From: Dyadobacter sp. MSC1_007
GTDB lineage: Bacteria > Bacteroidota > Bacteroidia > Cytophagales > Spirosomataceae
Direction: 5' to 3'
Length of the DNA stretch: 64,000 bases
Assembly (NCBI RefSeq): GCF_023667495.1
Contig: NZ_JAMOZL010000006.1
Span: 186,001-250,000, forward strand
Each line of letters opens with the position of its first letter. Position 1 is the first letter of the stretch. Shown piece by piece: positions 34,589-44,598 of this stretch. Below the pieces are notes generated by a model. It had not been told where the DNA came from. It did not search any database and was given only the letters and a program-made list of their open reading frames with translations. Made by a program: the position numbers and the translations under genes.

Positions 34589-35155
34589 GTAGAGATAGGT
34601 TAAAAGATGGACGGATTTAAGTACAGAACCGGTACCCGGCAAGTGATCAGCGGGATCGGCACGCAAAGTGAGTGTGTGATGAATATTGCAGAAGTACCGG
34701 CTCAGGACCGGCTATCGGATGCTCAGGAAGAAGCTAAAATGCAATCGCGAAGATGTGTCAGAGCAGTAGAACGTGTAGTCATAGAGGTAAGGATGTTTAG
34801 GTCAGGGAAATAACGTAACCCAATATTAGTCATATCCTATAAATAATAGGAGAAAAATTACTTAACGGTAAAATTTATTCTACGCACAATACTATAAAAA
34901 ATCGTGACATTTTGATATAAATTTTTGATTATTAAGTTGTTATGTGTGAATATTTTTTTTGGACGAAAATTTGAACAGTTTATTACTTGTGTAGTATGTT
35001 GAGACGTACATCATCAGCAATAAGTTTATTAATGCAGGTAGATCGGATACTTATGAGCCTGTTTTTTACATTATATAATGTTTGAATGTTAAAATTCGGA
35101 GTTAATGCGCTTATATCCTAGCGGAATGCGCTCATAATCAAAACTAACTAGTTGT
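34589..35155. other. AT-rich non-coding gap with several small symmetrical sites
   Basis: No gene supported. It separates the divergent collar operon and the DUF4038 gene, so both promoters must be here. It holds a hairpin TCCTAT-AAATA-ATAGGA (34835-34851), a 14-bp palindrome ACATTATATAATGT (35068-35081), and a direct repeat AATGCGCTYATA at 35104-35115 and 35125-35136, 21 bp apart (two helical turns) and 20 bp before the DUF4038 start. The last pair is a plausible activator site. No clear TAnnTTTG box was found. Confidence 0.6.
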
Positions 35156-36523
35156 ATGTACCTGATCAGAACTGTCTTTGCGATCGCGATAGTACTTTTT
35201 TCCCATATTGCCCCGGCCCAGAACTATACGGTCAGCGCTAACAAGCGATACCTTTTGAAGGAAGGGAAGCCTTTTTTCTGGCTGGGCGATACCGCCTGGG
35301 AACTGTTTCACCGGCTCGACCGTGAGGATGCGGATTATTATCTCAAAAAGCGGGCTGCACAAGACTTTACCGTCGTTCAGGCAGTTGCATTGGCAGAGTT
35401 CGATGGCCTGGAAGTGCCAAACCCTTACGGCGATAAGCCGTTGATCAATAACGACCCTGCCAAACCCAATGAGGCCTATTTCAAACACGTGGACTACATT
35501 ATCGACAGGGCGGCGGAATACGGCATAACCATTGCATTCCTTCCGACCTGGGGCGATAAAGTGTTCAAATCGACCTGGGGCAAGGGGCCGGAGGTCTTTA
35601 ATGAAAGCAATGCGGCAGTGTATGGCAAATGGCTGGCCAATAGATATAAAGACCGAAAGAATATCATCTGGGTACTTGGCGGAGACCGGACTCCGCGGAA
35701 GGACAGCCGTGACGTGGAAACATGGCGGGCAATGGCAGCGGGTATCGTTGCAGGCGCGGGCGGGAACGATAAGGTAATGATGACTTTCCACCCGCAACCC
35801 AACCGCGAAGGTGCCAGCGAATGGTTTCACAATGACGAATGGTTCGATTTCAATATGTTCCAGACTGGCCATTGCCGCGATTCACCTATTTATGAAAACA
35901 TCCAGCGGTCCTACAACCGCGAACTGGTGAAACCGGTAGTTGACGGTGAACCTATATACGAGGATCATCCGGTGTGTTTCAACGTAAAAGAGAACGGGAC
36001 GTCGAGCGCGTATGACGTCAGGAAATCTGCCTACCTCGACCTTTTTGCGGGTGCATTCGGCCATACTTACGGTTGCCATGACATTTGGCAGATGTATGCT
36101 CCAAACCGCGAGGCCGTAAATGGTCCGCATGTCTTCTGGCAACAGGCGCTGGAATTGCCAGGCGCAATGGAAATGAAATATGTACGAAGGCTAATGGAAT
36201 CCCGGCCGATCATTGAGCGCGTACCGGATCAATCCGTAGTCGTCGAGAACGCATTGCCACCCGATGAGCGCGTTCAAGCGACCCGTGGCAGCGATTACCT
36301 TTTTGTTTACACAGCCTCAGGGAAACCCTTTTCCGTTAATCCAGGCAAGATTTCCGGAAGTCAACTGGAAGCATTCTGGTACGATCCCAGGAATGGAAAA
36401 GTGAAGGATGCGGGCAAATTCGACAACAAAACGACCATGAAGTTTACCCCGCCTACATCGGGTTATGGACATGATTGGGTGTTGGTGGTGGATGACGTCT
36501 CGAAAAATTATAAGCGCCCATGA
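35156..36523 (+). CDS. DUF4038 glycoside hydrolase (GH140 apiosidase-like)
   Basis: 455 residues. Signal peptide 1-21 (SHIAPAQ). The TIM-barrel DUF4038 domain (~28-345) starts ANKRYLLKEGKPFFWLGDTAWELFHRLDREDADYYLKKRAAQDFTVVQ and includes NIIWVLGGDRTPR (catalytic-region Asp) and EPIYEDHPVCFN (acidic pair). A C-terminal beta-sandwich (~365-455, ARGSDYLFVYTASGKPFSVN) is the putative collagen-binding domain usual in this family. Characterised members release apiose from rhamnogalacturonan II; others act on different plant-wall sugars. Secreted. The following PSD1/DUF1501 genes are on the same strand. Confidence 0.87.
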   Translation: MYLIRTVFAIAIVLFSHIAPAQNYTVSANKRYLLKEGKPFFWLGDTAWELFHRLDREDADYYLKKRAAQDFTVVQAVALAEFDGLEVPNPYGDKPLINNDPAKPNEAYFKHVDYIIDRAAEYGITIAFLPTWGDKVFKSTWGKGPEVFNESNAAVYGKWLANRYKDRKNIIWVLGGDRTPRKDSRDVETWRAMAAGIVAGAGGNDKVMMTFHPQPNREGASEWFHNDEWFDFNMFQTGHCRDSPIYENIQRSYNRELVKPVVDGEPIYEDHPVCFNVKENGTSSAYDVRKSAYLDLFAGAFGHTYGCHDIWQMYAPNREAVNGPHVFWQQALELPGAMEMKYVRRLMESRPIIERVPDQSVVVENALPPDERVQATRGSDYLFVYTASGKPFSVNPGKISGSQLEAFWYDPRNGKVKDAGKFDNKTTMKFTPPTSGYGHDWVLVVDDVSKNYKRP

Positions 36524-36651
36524 TCCAATGTGTTAACCCTTTTTTAGCTTGTTGATTGGTACTATTTTGATTATTTTAGTAAATAAATTGTTAAAAAATG
36601 CTTGAATGAAGACGCAGGATGTCTGGTATCCTGTCTTAAAATACATTGCAA

Positions 36652-39600
36652 ATGAATTTTCGGTTTAAATATGGCTTGCTGGTCCCGTGTTTTGCGACGT
36701 TGTTCTTTTCTTGTGACAAGAAAGTCGACCTTCCTGACGACGTAGCCGCCGAAATGTCCACGCTGTTAGAGCCGATCGACTATACCTACGATGTAAAACC
36801 AATCCTTTCCGACCGGTGCTTTGCCTGCCACGGACCTGACGCCAGCCATCAGAAGGCCGAATTGAGGCTGGATGTGGCCAAGGTAGCTTATAATAAGGAA
36901 GGCGAAAATGGCTATAAAGCCATTAAACCGGGCAAACCGGGGAGCAGCGAGCTGGTATACCGCATACTGTCTGCCGACCCTGATGTGGTGATGCCTACTC
37001 CCGAGTCGCACTTGTCGCTTACCGCCCGTGAAAAGGCGATTCTTATCCGGTGGATTGAAGAGGGGGCCGAATATAAACCGCATTGGGCATTTACTAAAGT
37101 GACCAAACCCGTGCTGCCGGAAGTGCAGAACAAAAAATGGGTCAGGAACGATATAGACCGGTTTATTCTGAAAAAACTGGAAGATAAAAAGCTTTCACCA
37201 TCGCGTGAGGCTGATAAAACGACGCTGTTAAGACGCGTCCACCTGGACCTTACCGGACTACCGCCAACGCCAGAGGAAGTAAGCGCCTTTTTGACCGACC
37301 GCTCGGCGAATGCCTACGAAAAGGTAGTCGACAAGTTGCTTGCATCACCACATTATGGGGAACACATGGCCGTACCCTGGCTCGATGCTGCACGTTATGC
37401 GGACACACATGGCTACCAGGACGATGGCTTGCGGACCGCCTGGCCGTTCCGCGATTGGGTGATCAATTCTTTCAATAAAAATCAACCCTACGACCAGTTT
37501 GTAATCTGGCAGCTCGCAGGTGACATGCTGCCCAACCCGACCCGCGATCAGATGGTGGCCACTGCATTTAACCGGATGCACCAGCAGAGCCAGGAAGGAG
37601 GCATTATTCCAGAAGAATACCGGAGCGCATATGTCTCTGACCGGGTCGATACTTTTGGCAAAACATTCCTTGGAATTACCGTCGAATGCGCGCGTTGCCA
37701 TGATCACAAGTATGACCCTATCAGCCATAAAGACTATTATTCACTGTATGCGTTCTTCAATAGTAACAATGAAAATGGGCAGATTCCCTACAATGGCGAG
37801 GCAAGTCCCGCTATTACCATCCCGACACCGGAGGCCGAAGCCAAGCTCAAATACATTCGCGAGAAGCTAGCGCAGGAAAAATTGGTATTGGCAAGTAATG
37901 CGAATGTTTACGAAAGAAATTTCCGGCATTGGCTTACTACCGCACGTGCCCAACCTGAAAAAGCACTGCTACCCGAAAAGACGGACCTGCTGGGTCACTT
38001 TACATTCGACGAACCGAAGGGCAAGGAATTCCAAAACCTGGCGAATCCCAAGCATAAAGCCAATGCGGAGGGCGACGACAGTCTTTCAAACGTAGCTTCG
38101 AGAAAGGGCAGGGTAGGAAAAGCGCGTTATATTTTTGGTGAGAATGCCGTGACTTTTGGCGATAACTTCGCATTCTTCGAGCGGAACCAGTCTTTTAGCA
38201 TTAGTATCTGGCTTAATCTGCACGATCCGTCAGTCAGCGGCTCGATCCTGCACAAATCCAATGGGGTAATGAATGGCTATCGCGGCTGGAATGTGTTTCG
38301 CGAAAAAGATGGGACGATCCGGCTGACCATTAGCCATGTCTGGCCTGAGAATGCCATTGAAATACAGACTGTTGATAAATTTCCTTTAAACAAATGGACG
38401 CAGCTCGGTTTTACCTACGATGGATTAAGCAAAGCAGCGGGGCTCAAACTCTTTATAAATGGCAAGCAGGCGAAAGTGGCAATTCATAATGATCATCTCA
38501 CCGAGAGTATCCTGTTTGGGAAGAACAAAACCAATTGGTACGTCGACCGGCTGAACATCGGACGCTTATCCGACCAGCGAACCAAGAATTTTGAGGTCGA
38601 TGAGTTCAAAATATACACGCGCGCCATCAGTCCGCTGGAAATGCAGGGAATGTTTTCGCTTCAAAACGAGCTTCTGAATGCATTGAAAACACCGGAAGCA
38701 CAATTGAAACCGGAGCAGCTCGCATCATTAAAGGACTATTATCTGACCAATATTGATGCCGGTTACAAAAAGGAGATACAGGTAAGCCGGTCGCTGATCG
38801 GAGAGGAAACCGAGGTGATGGACAAGCAGATTGATGTGATGGTGATGAAGGAACGTAAATATCCGCGCAAGACCTTCATTCTCAATCGCGGGGCGTATGA
38901 CGCACCTGGTAAGCCGGTGAGCAGCGATACACCGGATGCATTCTTTAAAATACCGAAAGAATATCCGAAAAACAGGCTGGGACTTGCTAAATGGCTCTTG
39001 CATGAAGATCATCCGCTGTTCACCCGTGTGACCGTGAACCGGTTCTGGATGATGTATTTCGGAAAAGGCCTGGTTGTTTCGAGCGATGACTTTGGTAACC
39101 AGGGTGAGCTGCCTACCCATCCCGAATTGCTCGATTACCTGGCAACCCGCTTCCGCGAGTCCGGCTGGAATGTGAAAGCTATGTACAAGCTGATTGTAAC
39201 TTCCGCAACATACCGGCAATCATCCAATGCAGGACCGGATTCGCCGGATCCTGAGAACCGTTTCTATGCGCGCGGGCCCAGTTACAGGATGAGTGCGGAA
39301 CAGATAAGGGATAACGCACTGGCATCGAGCGGCTTGCTCACGCGCAGGGTCGGGGGTAAGAGCGCGTATCCCTACCAGCCCGCTGGCCTGTGGGAGGCAC
39401 TTGCGACACGTAACGAGGTCACTTACAAGCAACAGCATGGCGATAGCCTCTATCGTCGGAGCCTTTACACGATATGAAAAAGGAGCTCGCCGCCGCCCAT
39501 GATGCTCAACTTCGATGCTGCTGAACGCCATTTCTGCATTACCAAAAGGCAAAAAACGAGTACGCCTTTGCAGGCATTGGTGGTGATGAACGACCCGCAA

Positions 39601-39906
39601 TTTGTGGAAGCGTCGCGCGTATTGGCGCAGCAAATGCTTAAAAATGGCAAGACACCCGACGAGCAGATCAGTTATGCATTCACTGCATTAACCAGCCGCA
39701 AGCCTGATCCCAAGGAGAAGCAGATCCTGAGAGAACTCTATGATGGTGAGTTGAAGGATTTCAGCCATAACCCGAAAAGGATGAAGTCGATCCTGGCGGT
39801 TGGCGAATATCCGGTTGACAAAACCCTCGACCCGGCGCAGTTGGCCGCGGGTACGATCGTAGCCAGTACGGTGATGAATTTTGACGAATTTTTGATTAAG
39901 CGATAA
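36652..39906 (+). pseudogene. PSD1-type cytochrome c / DUF1549-DUF1553 / LamG protein, interrupted by in-frame TGA
   Basis: The frame from the ATG at 36652 (lipobox Cys21, FATLFFSC) runs to TGA at 39475-39477, giving 941 residues, and continues in the same frame to TAA at 39906 (143 more). Domains: cytochrome c-like CFACHG (56-61), DUF1549 (~150-355, FILKKLEDKKLSPSREADKTTLLRRVHLDLTGLPPTPEEV), LamG (~430-610), DUF1553 (~690-end). The TGA falls in LYRRSLYTI-stop-KRSSPPPMMLNFDAAERHFC, exactly where relatives have Trp in SLYTFWKR, so a TGG to TGA change is likely. Either a nonsense mutation, a sequencing error, or read-through. The product would be an outer, heme-bearing partner of DUF1501. Confidence 0.85.
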
Positions 39907-39916
39907 AATCAAAGTC

Positions 39917-41395
39917 ATGAGCTTTTACAGAGAACTTGAAAACCATGTCCATGAGCAGCTGAGCAGGCGTAATTTCCTGTCTAAAACCAGTTTGGGACTT
40001 GGTGCTGCGGCGATGGCTTCGCTTTTGAACGCAGATAATTCGATGGCTAAAAAGGTCCTTGCGCCTGGGAACGAAGCCGCTGGTTTGCCGATTGGGCAAC
40101 CACATTTCGCCCCCAAAGCCAAAAGGATCATCTACCTGTTCCAAAGCGGCGCGCCGTCGCAACTCGAACTGTTTGACTATAAGCCAAAACTGGAAGAAAT
40201 GTGGGGTAAAGATTTGCCGGAATCGATCCGGAAAGGGCAGCGGCTTACCGGGATGACGGCCGGGCAAAGCAGCTTTCCGCTGGCTGCATCACGTTACAAG
40301 TTTCAGAAATATGGTGATAACGATATGATGATCAGCGAACTGTTGCCATATACATCCAGCATTGTCAACGACGTCACCTTCATCCGCTCCATGTTTACGG
40401 AGGCCATTAACCACGACCCAGCCGTGACATTTTTCCAGACGGGTAGCCAGCAGGGCGGACGACCTTCGTGGGGTTCGTGGGTGAGTTATGGCCTGGGTTC
40501 GGATAACCAGAACATGCCGTCGTTCGTGGTTTTGCTGTCAAAAGGAAGAGGAGGGGACCAGCCATTGTATGCCAAATTATGGAGCAATGGTTTCCTGCCA
40601 TCCATTCACCAAGGCGTTGTGTTCCGGTCGGGGCCGGATCCTGTTTTCTACCTTAATAATCCCGAGGGAATCGACCGTACGAGCCGCCGACGCATGCTGA
40701 ATTCGCTGGCAAAATTGCAACAGGGCCAGTTTGAAAAGATCCTTGACCCGGAAATCAATTACCGGATGGCGCAATACGAAATGGCTTACCGCATGCAAAC
40801 CGCGGTACCCGAAACGATGGATATTTCCAACGAGCCGGACTATATATTCGATTTATACGGCGAGGAATCGCGTAAGCCGGGTACATTTGCCGCGAATTGC
40901 CTGCTTGCCCGGAAACTGATCGAAAAAGATGTCAAGTTCGTGCAGCTATATCACCAGGGATGGGATCAGCACGGTAACCTGCCCAACGATATCAAGGTCA
41001 TGGCTAAGAGTGTCGATCAGGCGTCGGTGGCATTGATCAAGGATTTGAAACAGAGAGGCTTGCTGGATGAGACGCTTGTAGTTTGGGGCGGGGAGTTCGG
41101 TCGCGGTTCCTATTCACAGGGCAAACTCACGCGTGATAATTACGGCCGCGACCACCACCCGAGGAGTTTTACGATCTGGATGGCTGGTGCGGGTGTTAAA
41201 AAGGGTTTTGTGTATGGACAAACCGATGATTTCGGTTATAATATCATCAAAGATCCAGTGCATGTGCATGATTTTCAGGCCACTGTAATGCATTTGATGG
41301 GTATCGATCATGAGCAGCTGATATTCAAGCATCAGGGGCGCCGCTACCGGTTGACCGACGTTCACGGAAAAGTGGTGAAGCCGATACTAGCCTGA
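39917..41395 (+). CDS. DUF1501 (alkaline-phosphatase-fold) protein with Tat signal
   Basis: 492 residues. The N-terminus has a twin-arginine motif SRRNFLSKTSLGLGAAAMASLL (Arg17-Arg18), so export is by Tat, folded. The body matches DUF1501: AKRIIYLFQSGAPSQLELFDYKP, TFIRSMFTEAINHDPAVTFFQTGSQQGGRPSWGSWVSYGLG, LVVWGGEFGRG, GRDHHPRSFTIWMAGAGVKKGFVYGQTD, DFQATVMHLMGIDHE. It has a sulfatase/phosphatase-like metal site, but no activity is established. The gene follows the PSD1 gene by 10 bp, the pairing conserved across Planctomycetes and Bacteroidota. Confidence 0.92.
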   Translation: MSFYRELENHVHEQLSRRNFLSKTSLGLGAAAMASLLNADNSMAKKVLAPGNEAAGLPIGQPHFAPKAKRIIYLFQSGAPSQLELFDYKPKLEEMWGKDLPESIRKGQRLTGMTAGQSSFPLAASRYKFQKYGDNDMMISELLPYTSSIVNDVTFIRSMFTEAINHDPAVTFFQTGSQQGGRPSWGSWVSYGLGSDNQNMPSFVVLLSKGRGGDQPLYAKLWSNGFLPSIHQGVVFRSGPDPVFYLNNPEGIDRTSRRRMLNSLAKLQQGQFEKILDPEINYRMAQYEMAYRMQTAVPETMDISNEPDYIFDLYGEESRKPGTFAANCLLARKLIEKDVKFVQLYHQGWDQHGNLPNDIKVMAKSVDQASVALIKDLKQRGLLDETLVVWGGEFGRGSYSQGKLTRDNYGRDHHPRSFTIWMAGAGVKKGFVYGQTDDFGYNIIKDPVHVHDFQATVMHLMGIDHEQLIFKHQGRRYRLTDVHGKVVKPILA

Positions 41396-41413
41396 CACGC
41401 GACCGCAATGCTA

Positions 41414-41845
41414 TTAGTTGAAAAACCATTGCCAGATCGCCTTGACGGCCGATGGCACATACCAGATCGAGAATAGCCAAAACACCGCGGCCATTCCGGC
41501 GAACACGTACACCAGCAGATAATTGCCTTCCAGGTGTACATTGTCCGGGTTTTTGGGGTCATAATAGATAGTAATTTCTTCGCCGACCTGGTATTCGGGC
41601 GGGTTGCGGCCTTCCGAGCTGTGGAAGACATGTTCTCTGCCGTCTTGTGTGAAAAAGCGAACCGAAGGTGCCACCGGATATTGGCGACGCTTTACGCGGT
41701 GCATTGCAATGACGGTCCCTTTTGCCTTAACTCCGTTTTCGACCAATTCCGTGTTGGAACGATACATGCTATACGAAATGCCGGCGAAAATCGCTCCCAC
41801 CGTAAAGAAAAGGAATATGAAGAATTCAAATCCAGGAAATTTCAT
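41414..41845 (-). CDS. DUF3592 membrane protein
   Basis: 143 residues. Two transmembrane helices (FEFFIFLFFTVGAIFAGISYSMYRS at the start; LLVYVFAGMAAVFWLFSIWYV near the end) flank a soluble beta-domain with GVKAKGTVIAMH, YPVAPSVRFFTQDGREHVFHSSEGRNPPEYQVGEEITIYYDPKNPDNVHLEG, the DUF3592 signature. Function unknown. It lies 20 bp after a second small membrane protein gene, apparently in one operon of three. Confidence 0.85.
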   Translation of the reverse strand: MKFPGFEFFIFLFFTVGAIFAGISYSMYRSNTELVENGVKAKGTVIAMHRVKRRQYPVAPSVRFFTQDGREHVFHSSEGRNPPEYQVGEEITIYYDPKNPDNVHLEGNYLLVYVFAGMAAVFWLFSIWYVPSAVKAIWQWFFN

Positions 41846-41865
41846 CAGAATATAAGTTAAAGAAC

Positions 41866-42360
41866 TTATTTGCTTTTAGCCAGCAGGTTGATCAGGAATG
41901 CAAAAATCGCCAATGCACCGATCACAATGCCAATCCATTTAAGTACAGGCAAAGCATACGTCTTAAATTTGATAGTGAGGCCGGTGCCGATCAAACCAAT
42001 GAGCAGTAGCATGATGCCGAGTGCGACCATTAGAACGAATAGGGAGCCCACGCCTGAGTCGCGGGAATCGTTGTAGCGGATCGCGTTGCAAAGCCCGGCG
42101 CTCATGACGCAAACGCCGATCAGCCCGGAAATACCGATGCGGAACAACGTCCAGCCTAAACCACTCTGCAACCAAATCAAAGGAAGAAAAGATACGATGA
42201 TCGCTGCAATAAGGACAAACCAACTAACAGTTTCCAGCCGCATGCTGCCCGACTCGGTGGGCGGCTGATTAGGGGCGATGACAAGAAGCATCACCCCATA
42301 CATCAGCAGCCAGGATAATTCAGGGCCGGCCAAAAAGGTTGCGACTCTATTGACATTCAT
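41866..42360 (-). CDS. Small polytopic membrane protein
   Basis: 164 residues with about four to five hydrophobic segments (LSWLLMYGVMLLVIA, TVSWFVLIAAIIVSFLPLIWL, IGISGLIGVCVMSAGLCNAI, LFVLMVALGIMLLLIGLIGTGLTI, IGIVIGALAIFAFLINLL). No domain recognised. One base separates its start (42360) from the end of the preceding 163-residue gene, so expression is coupled. Confidence 0.7.
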   Translation of the reverse strand: MNVNRVATFLAGPELSWLLMYGVMLLVIAPNQPPTESGSMRLETVSWFVLIAAIIVSFLPLIWLQSGLGWTLFRIGISGLIGVCVMSAGLCNAIRYNDSRDSGVGSLFVLMVALGIMLLLIGLIGTGLTIKFKTYALPVLKWIGIVIGALAIFAFLINLLAKSK

Positions 42361-42361
42361 C

Positions 42362-42853
42362 TCAGAATGGCTTGTAATCCTTCACATTCTGTTGTAAATC
42401 AGCGAGCAATGCTTTGAGTTTGATATCGAGTTCAGCGGCAGCGGCTTTATTTTCATTTTTTTGGCTAAAAACATCCAACGGAATGGTTCGGACATTGCTC
42501 GTTTCGAGGTATTCTACATTGGCAATCGAAGCGCGGTATTTGCGGTTGGCACATTCAATTGAAAGGACATAACGGAACTGATAAACGCCGCCTGACGAAT
42601 TATCAGATCTCGGAGTAACAATGGTGATACTGCCCTGTGTGGCCAGGTCTCCGGTTTCTTTGTCGGACACCAGCGTTTTACTGTCCGGCGCCGACTGGCT
42701 TACCCAAAGCCGGGCGCGTCTGAAAATCTCGGTCAATGTAACGCTGCCGCAATCGACAGTTTCGGAATAGGCAATTTTTTCAGACATAAATGCGAAAATG
42801 GTGGTGGAACAGATCATGCATACAAGCACGGTCATCGCGGTCAATTTAAACAT
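42362..42853 (-). CDS. Secreted or membrane-anchored protein of unknown function
   Basis: 163 residues from the ATG at 42851-42853 (a TTG nine codons upstream is not preferred). A hydrophobic N-terminus (AMTVLVCMICSTTIFAF) is a signal peptide or anchor. The soluble part (SETVDCGSVTLTEIFRRARLWVSQSAPDSKTLVSDKETGDLATQGSI) resembles DUF4468-type or TBP-like folds by pattern only; the end is a helix (AELDIKLKALLADLQQNVKDYKPF). First gene of a three-gene operon with a membrane protein and DUF3592. Confidence 0.65.
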   Translation of the reverse strand: MFKLTAMTVLVCMICSTTIFAFMSEKIAYSETVDCGSVTLTEIFRRARLWVSQSAPDSKTLVSDKETGDLATQGSITIVTPRSDNSSGGVYQFRYVLSIECANRKYRASIANVEYLETSNVRTIPLDVFSQKNENKAAAAELDIKLKALLADLQQNVKDYKPF

Positions 42854-42960
42854 ATTCAGATGGATTGTAATGGTTCTCAATAATTTGGCGGTGCAAATTT
42901 GCGTAGAAGCGTGCTACAACCACAAATAAACTGATCCAGCGGTAAGTACGGGTTACTGCC

Positions 42961-43932
42961 CTAATTCTCCTTACTGTATTTGTTCCGGTATTCGATTGGC
43001 GTAAGGCCGGTCACTTTTTTGAAAACGTCCCGAAATGCTTTGGTATCGGTATAACCCACATCATACATCACTTCCGTTACGTTTTTGCGTGATGCTTCGA
43101 AGCTGCGTTTGGCCGCTTCCACGCGTACCCGGCGCACATATTCGTTGATCGTGTTATTGGTCGCCGTCTTGAACCGCCGCTCAAAACTCCTCCGGCTCAC
43201 ACTCGCAATGTCGGCAAGTTCGATAATGGTAAGTTTTTCGGTGTAATTGTTTTCAATGTATTGCTGAGCGGCAAGGATACCGTCGTCGTTGTGGTTTTTC
43301 TGGCCTTTGAAAATCGTGAATGCACGCTGGTTATCGCGGTCGATGTCGATAGCGAAATATTTGGCAGACAATATAGCAATGTCGCGGCTGGTGTATTTTT
43401 CAAGAATATAGATCAATAAATTCCAGATGGAGTTGGCCCCGCCGCTGGAATAGACCTTGCCTTCGTCCGTAATGATAGTACCATCCACAACCTCTACCTG
43501 CGGGTACATTTCCTTGTATTCCTCATAATAGGCCCAGTGTGTCGAGCATTTTTTGCCGTCGAGCAGGCCGGTAGCGCCCAAAAGAAATGCGCCAAGGCAC
43601 AATGATGCTATTTCGGAGCCATTTCGATGCATTTCCAACATCCACGGGATAGCAGGCCGGTCGAGCTCGACAGAGTCTCTCAGATTGCCGCACAAAGCGG
43701 GGATCACTACCAGGTCTGTCTTATCCACTTCGCTGAGCAGCTTGTTGATGCGGATCGTGTATTCACCATCCTGCGCTTTGATATCATGGCTCAGCCCCAC
43801 GAACTCGACATTGAATTTGGGTTCCTTCCCGGAAGCCCTCAAAAAATCGTTGGCAGTGTTGAAGAGCCGGTAAGCAGGCGATACGGCTTCGATGTAGGAA
43901 CATTGGGGGACATATACCGAAATATGCTTCAT
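42961..43932 (-). CDS. GlxA-family AraC regulator with DJ-1/PfpI domain
   Basis: 323 residues from the ATG at 43930-43932. Residues ~1-190 form a DJ-1/PfpI-like amidotransferase fold (LVVIPALCGNLRDSVELDRPAIPWMLEMHRNGSEIASLCLGAFLLGATGLLDGKKCSTHW), with a Cys at the nucleophile elbow region (SLCLG). Residues ~215-320 are an AraC double helix-turn-helix (KLTIIELADIASVSRRSFERRFKTATNNTINEYVRRVRVEAAKRSFEAS, VMYDVGYTDTKAFRDVFKKVTGLTPIEYR). GlxA regulators sense small ligands through the first domain. It is divergent from the VOC/UvrA-like genes, which it may control. Confidence 0.93.
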   Translation of the reverse strand: MKHISVYVPQCSYIEAVSPAYRLFNTANDFLRASGKEPKFNVEFVGLSHDIKAQDGEYTIRINKLLSEVDKTDLVVIPALCGNLRDSVELDRPAIPWMLEMHRNGSEIASLCLGAFLLGATGLLDGKKCSTHWAYYEEYKEMYPQVEVVDGTIITDEGKVYSSGGANSIWNLLIYILEKYTSRDIAILSAKYFAIDIDRDNQRAFTIFKGQKNHNDDGILAAQQYIENNYTEKLTIIELADIASVSRRSFERRFKTATNNTINEYVRRVRVEAAKRSFEASRKNVTEVMYDVGYTDTKAFRDVFKKVTGLTPIEYRNKYSKEN

Positions 43933-44097
43933 GACTATCAAGGTTTAGAACTGTAAATATAGAAAAATATTCATTTGGCATTTTTACCCCTTGCCATAGG
44001 CGTATTTACACCCCAAGAATTTCTCCGTTACCGCACAACTTTGTATCGTCAATTGATCAACAAACTAAAAACCATTCACCTTCAATCTAAAAAAACA

Positions 44098-44589
44098 ATG
44101 AGCGATTTAACAACCACCCAGGGCGTTGTCCCATTCCTCTGGTTTGACGACCGTTGCAAGGAAGCCATGAATTTCTATACTTCCGTTTTTCCAAATTCAA
44201 AGATCAAAATGATCCGGAGGTGGGGCGAAGGCAGCCCCTTCCCGGCGGATAAAATCATGACCGGCTCAATTGAAATCAATGGGTTGACCATGCACATGTT
44301 CGATGCAGGCCCTAATTTCAAATTCAATGAGTCCGTATCCTTTTTTGTCAATTGCAAGAACCAGGAAGAAGTAGATCATTACTGGAATAGCCTCACAGCC
44401 GACGGCGGAGAGGAAAGCATGTGCGGCTGGCTGAAAGACAAATTCGGGGTGTCGTGGCAGATCGTCCCGACGATGATCAGCGAACGGCTCAACAATAGCG
44501 ATCCCGTTCGGTTAGGCCAGATGATGCAGGCTTTGTGGAAGATGCGTAAACTCGACATTGCCGAGCTGGAACGCGCCTACAATCAATAA
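44098..44589 (+). CDS. PhnB-like VOC-family protein
   Basis: 163 residues from the ATG at 44098 (the longer frame crosses the intergenic region). VVPFLWFDDRCKEAMNFYTSVFPNSKI at the start, ITMNGLTMHMFDAGP-like strand GSIEINGLTMHMFDAG, then DHYWNSLTADGGEESMCGWLKDKFGVSWQIVP are the PhnB (3-demethylubiquinone-methyltransferase-like) signature of the vicinal-oxygen-chelate superfamily. These proteins bind metal or small hydrophobic ligands, some conferring drug resistance. It sits 9 bp before a second VOC gene. Confidence 0.9.
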   Translation: MSDLTTTQGVVPFLWFDDRCKEAMNFYTSVFPNSKIKMIRRWGEGSPFPADKIMTGSIEINGLTMHMFDAGPNFKFNESVSFFVNCKNQEEVDHYWNSLTADGGEESMCGWLKDKFGVSWQIVPTMISERLNNSDPVRLGQMMQALWKMRKLDIAELERAYNQ

Positions 44590-44598
44590 ATTAATATA

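Noticed and set aside
34607-34813. 68-residue plus-strand ORF before the collar operon
   Set aside because: Overlaps the expected promoter region of the operon, with no supporting signal.
36652-39906. Frameshift as the cause of the split PSD1 gene
   Set aside because: Both parts are in the same frame; only a TGA codon separates them.
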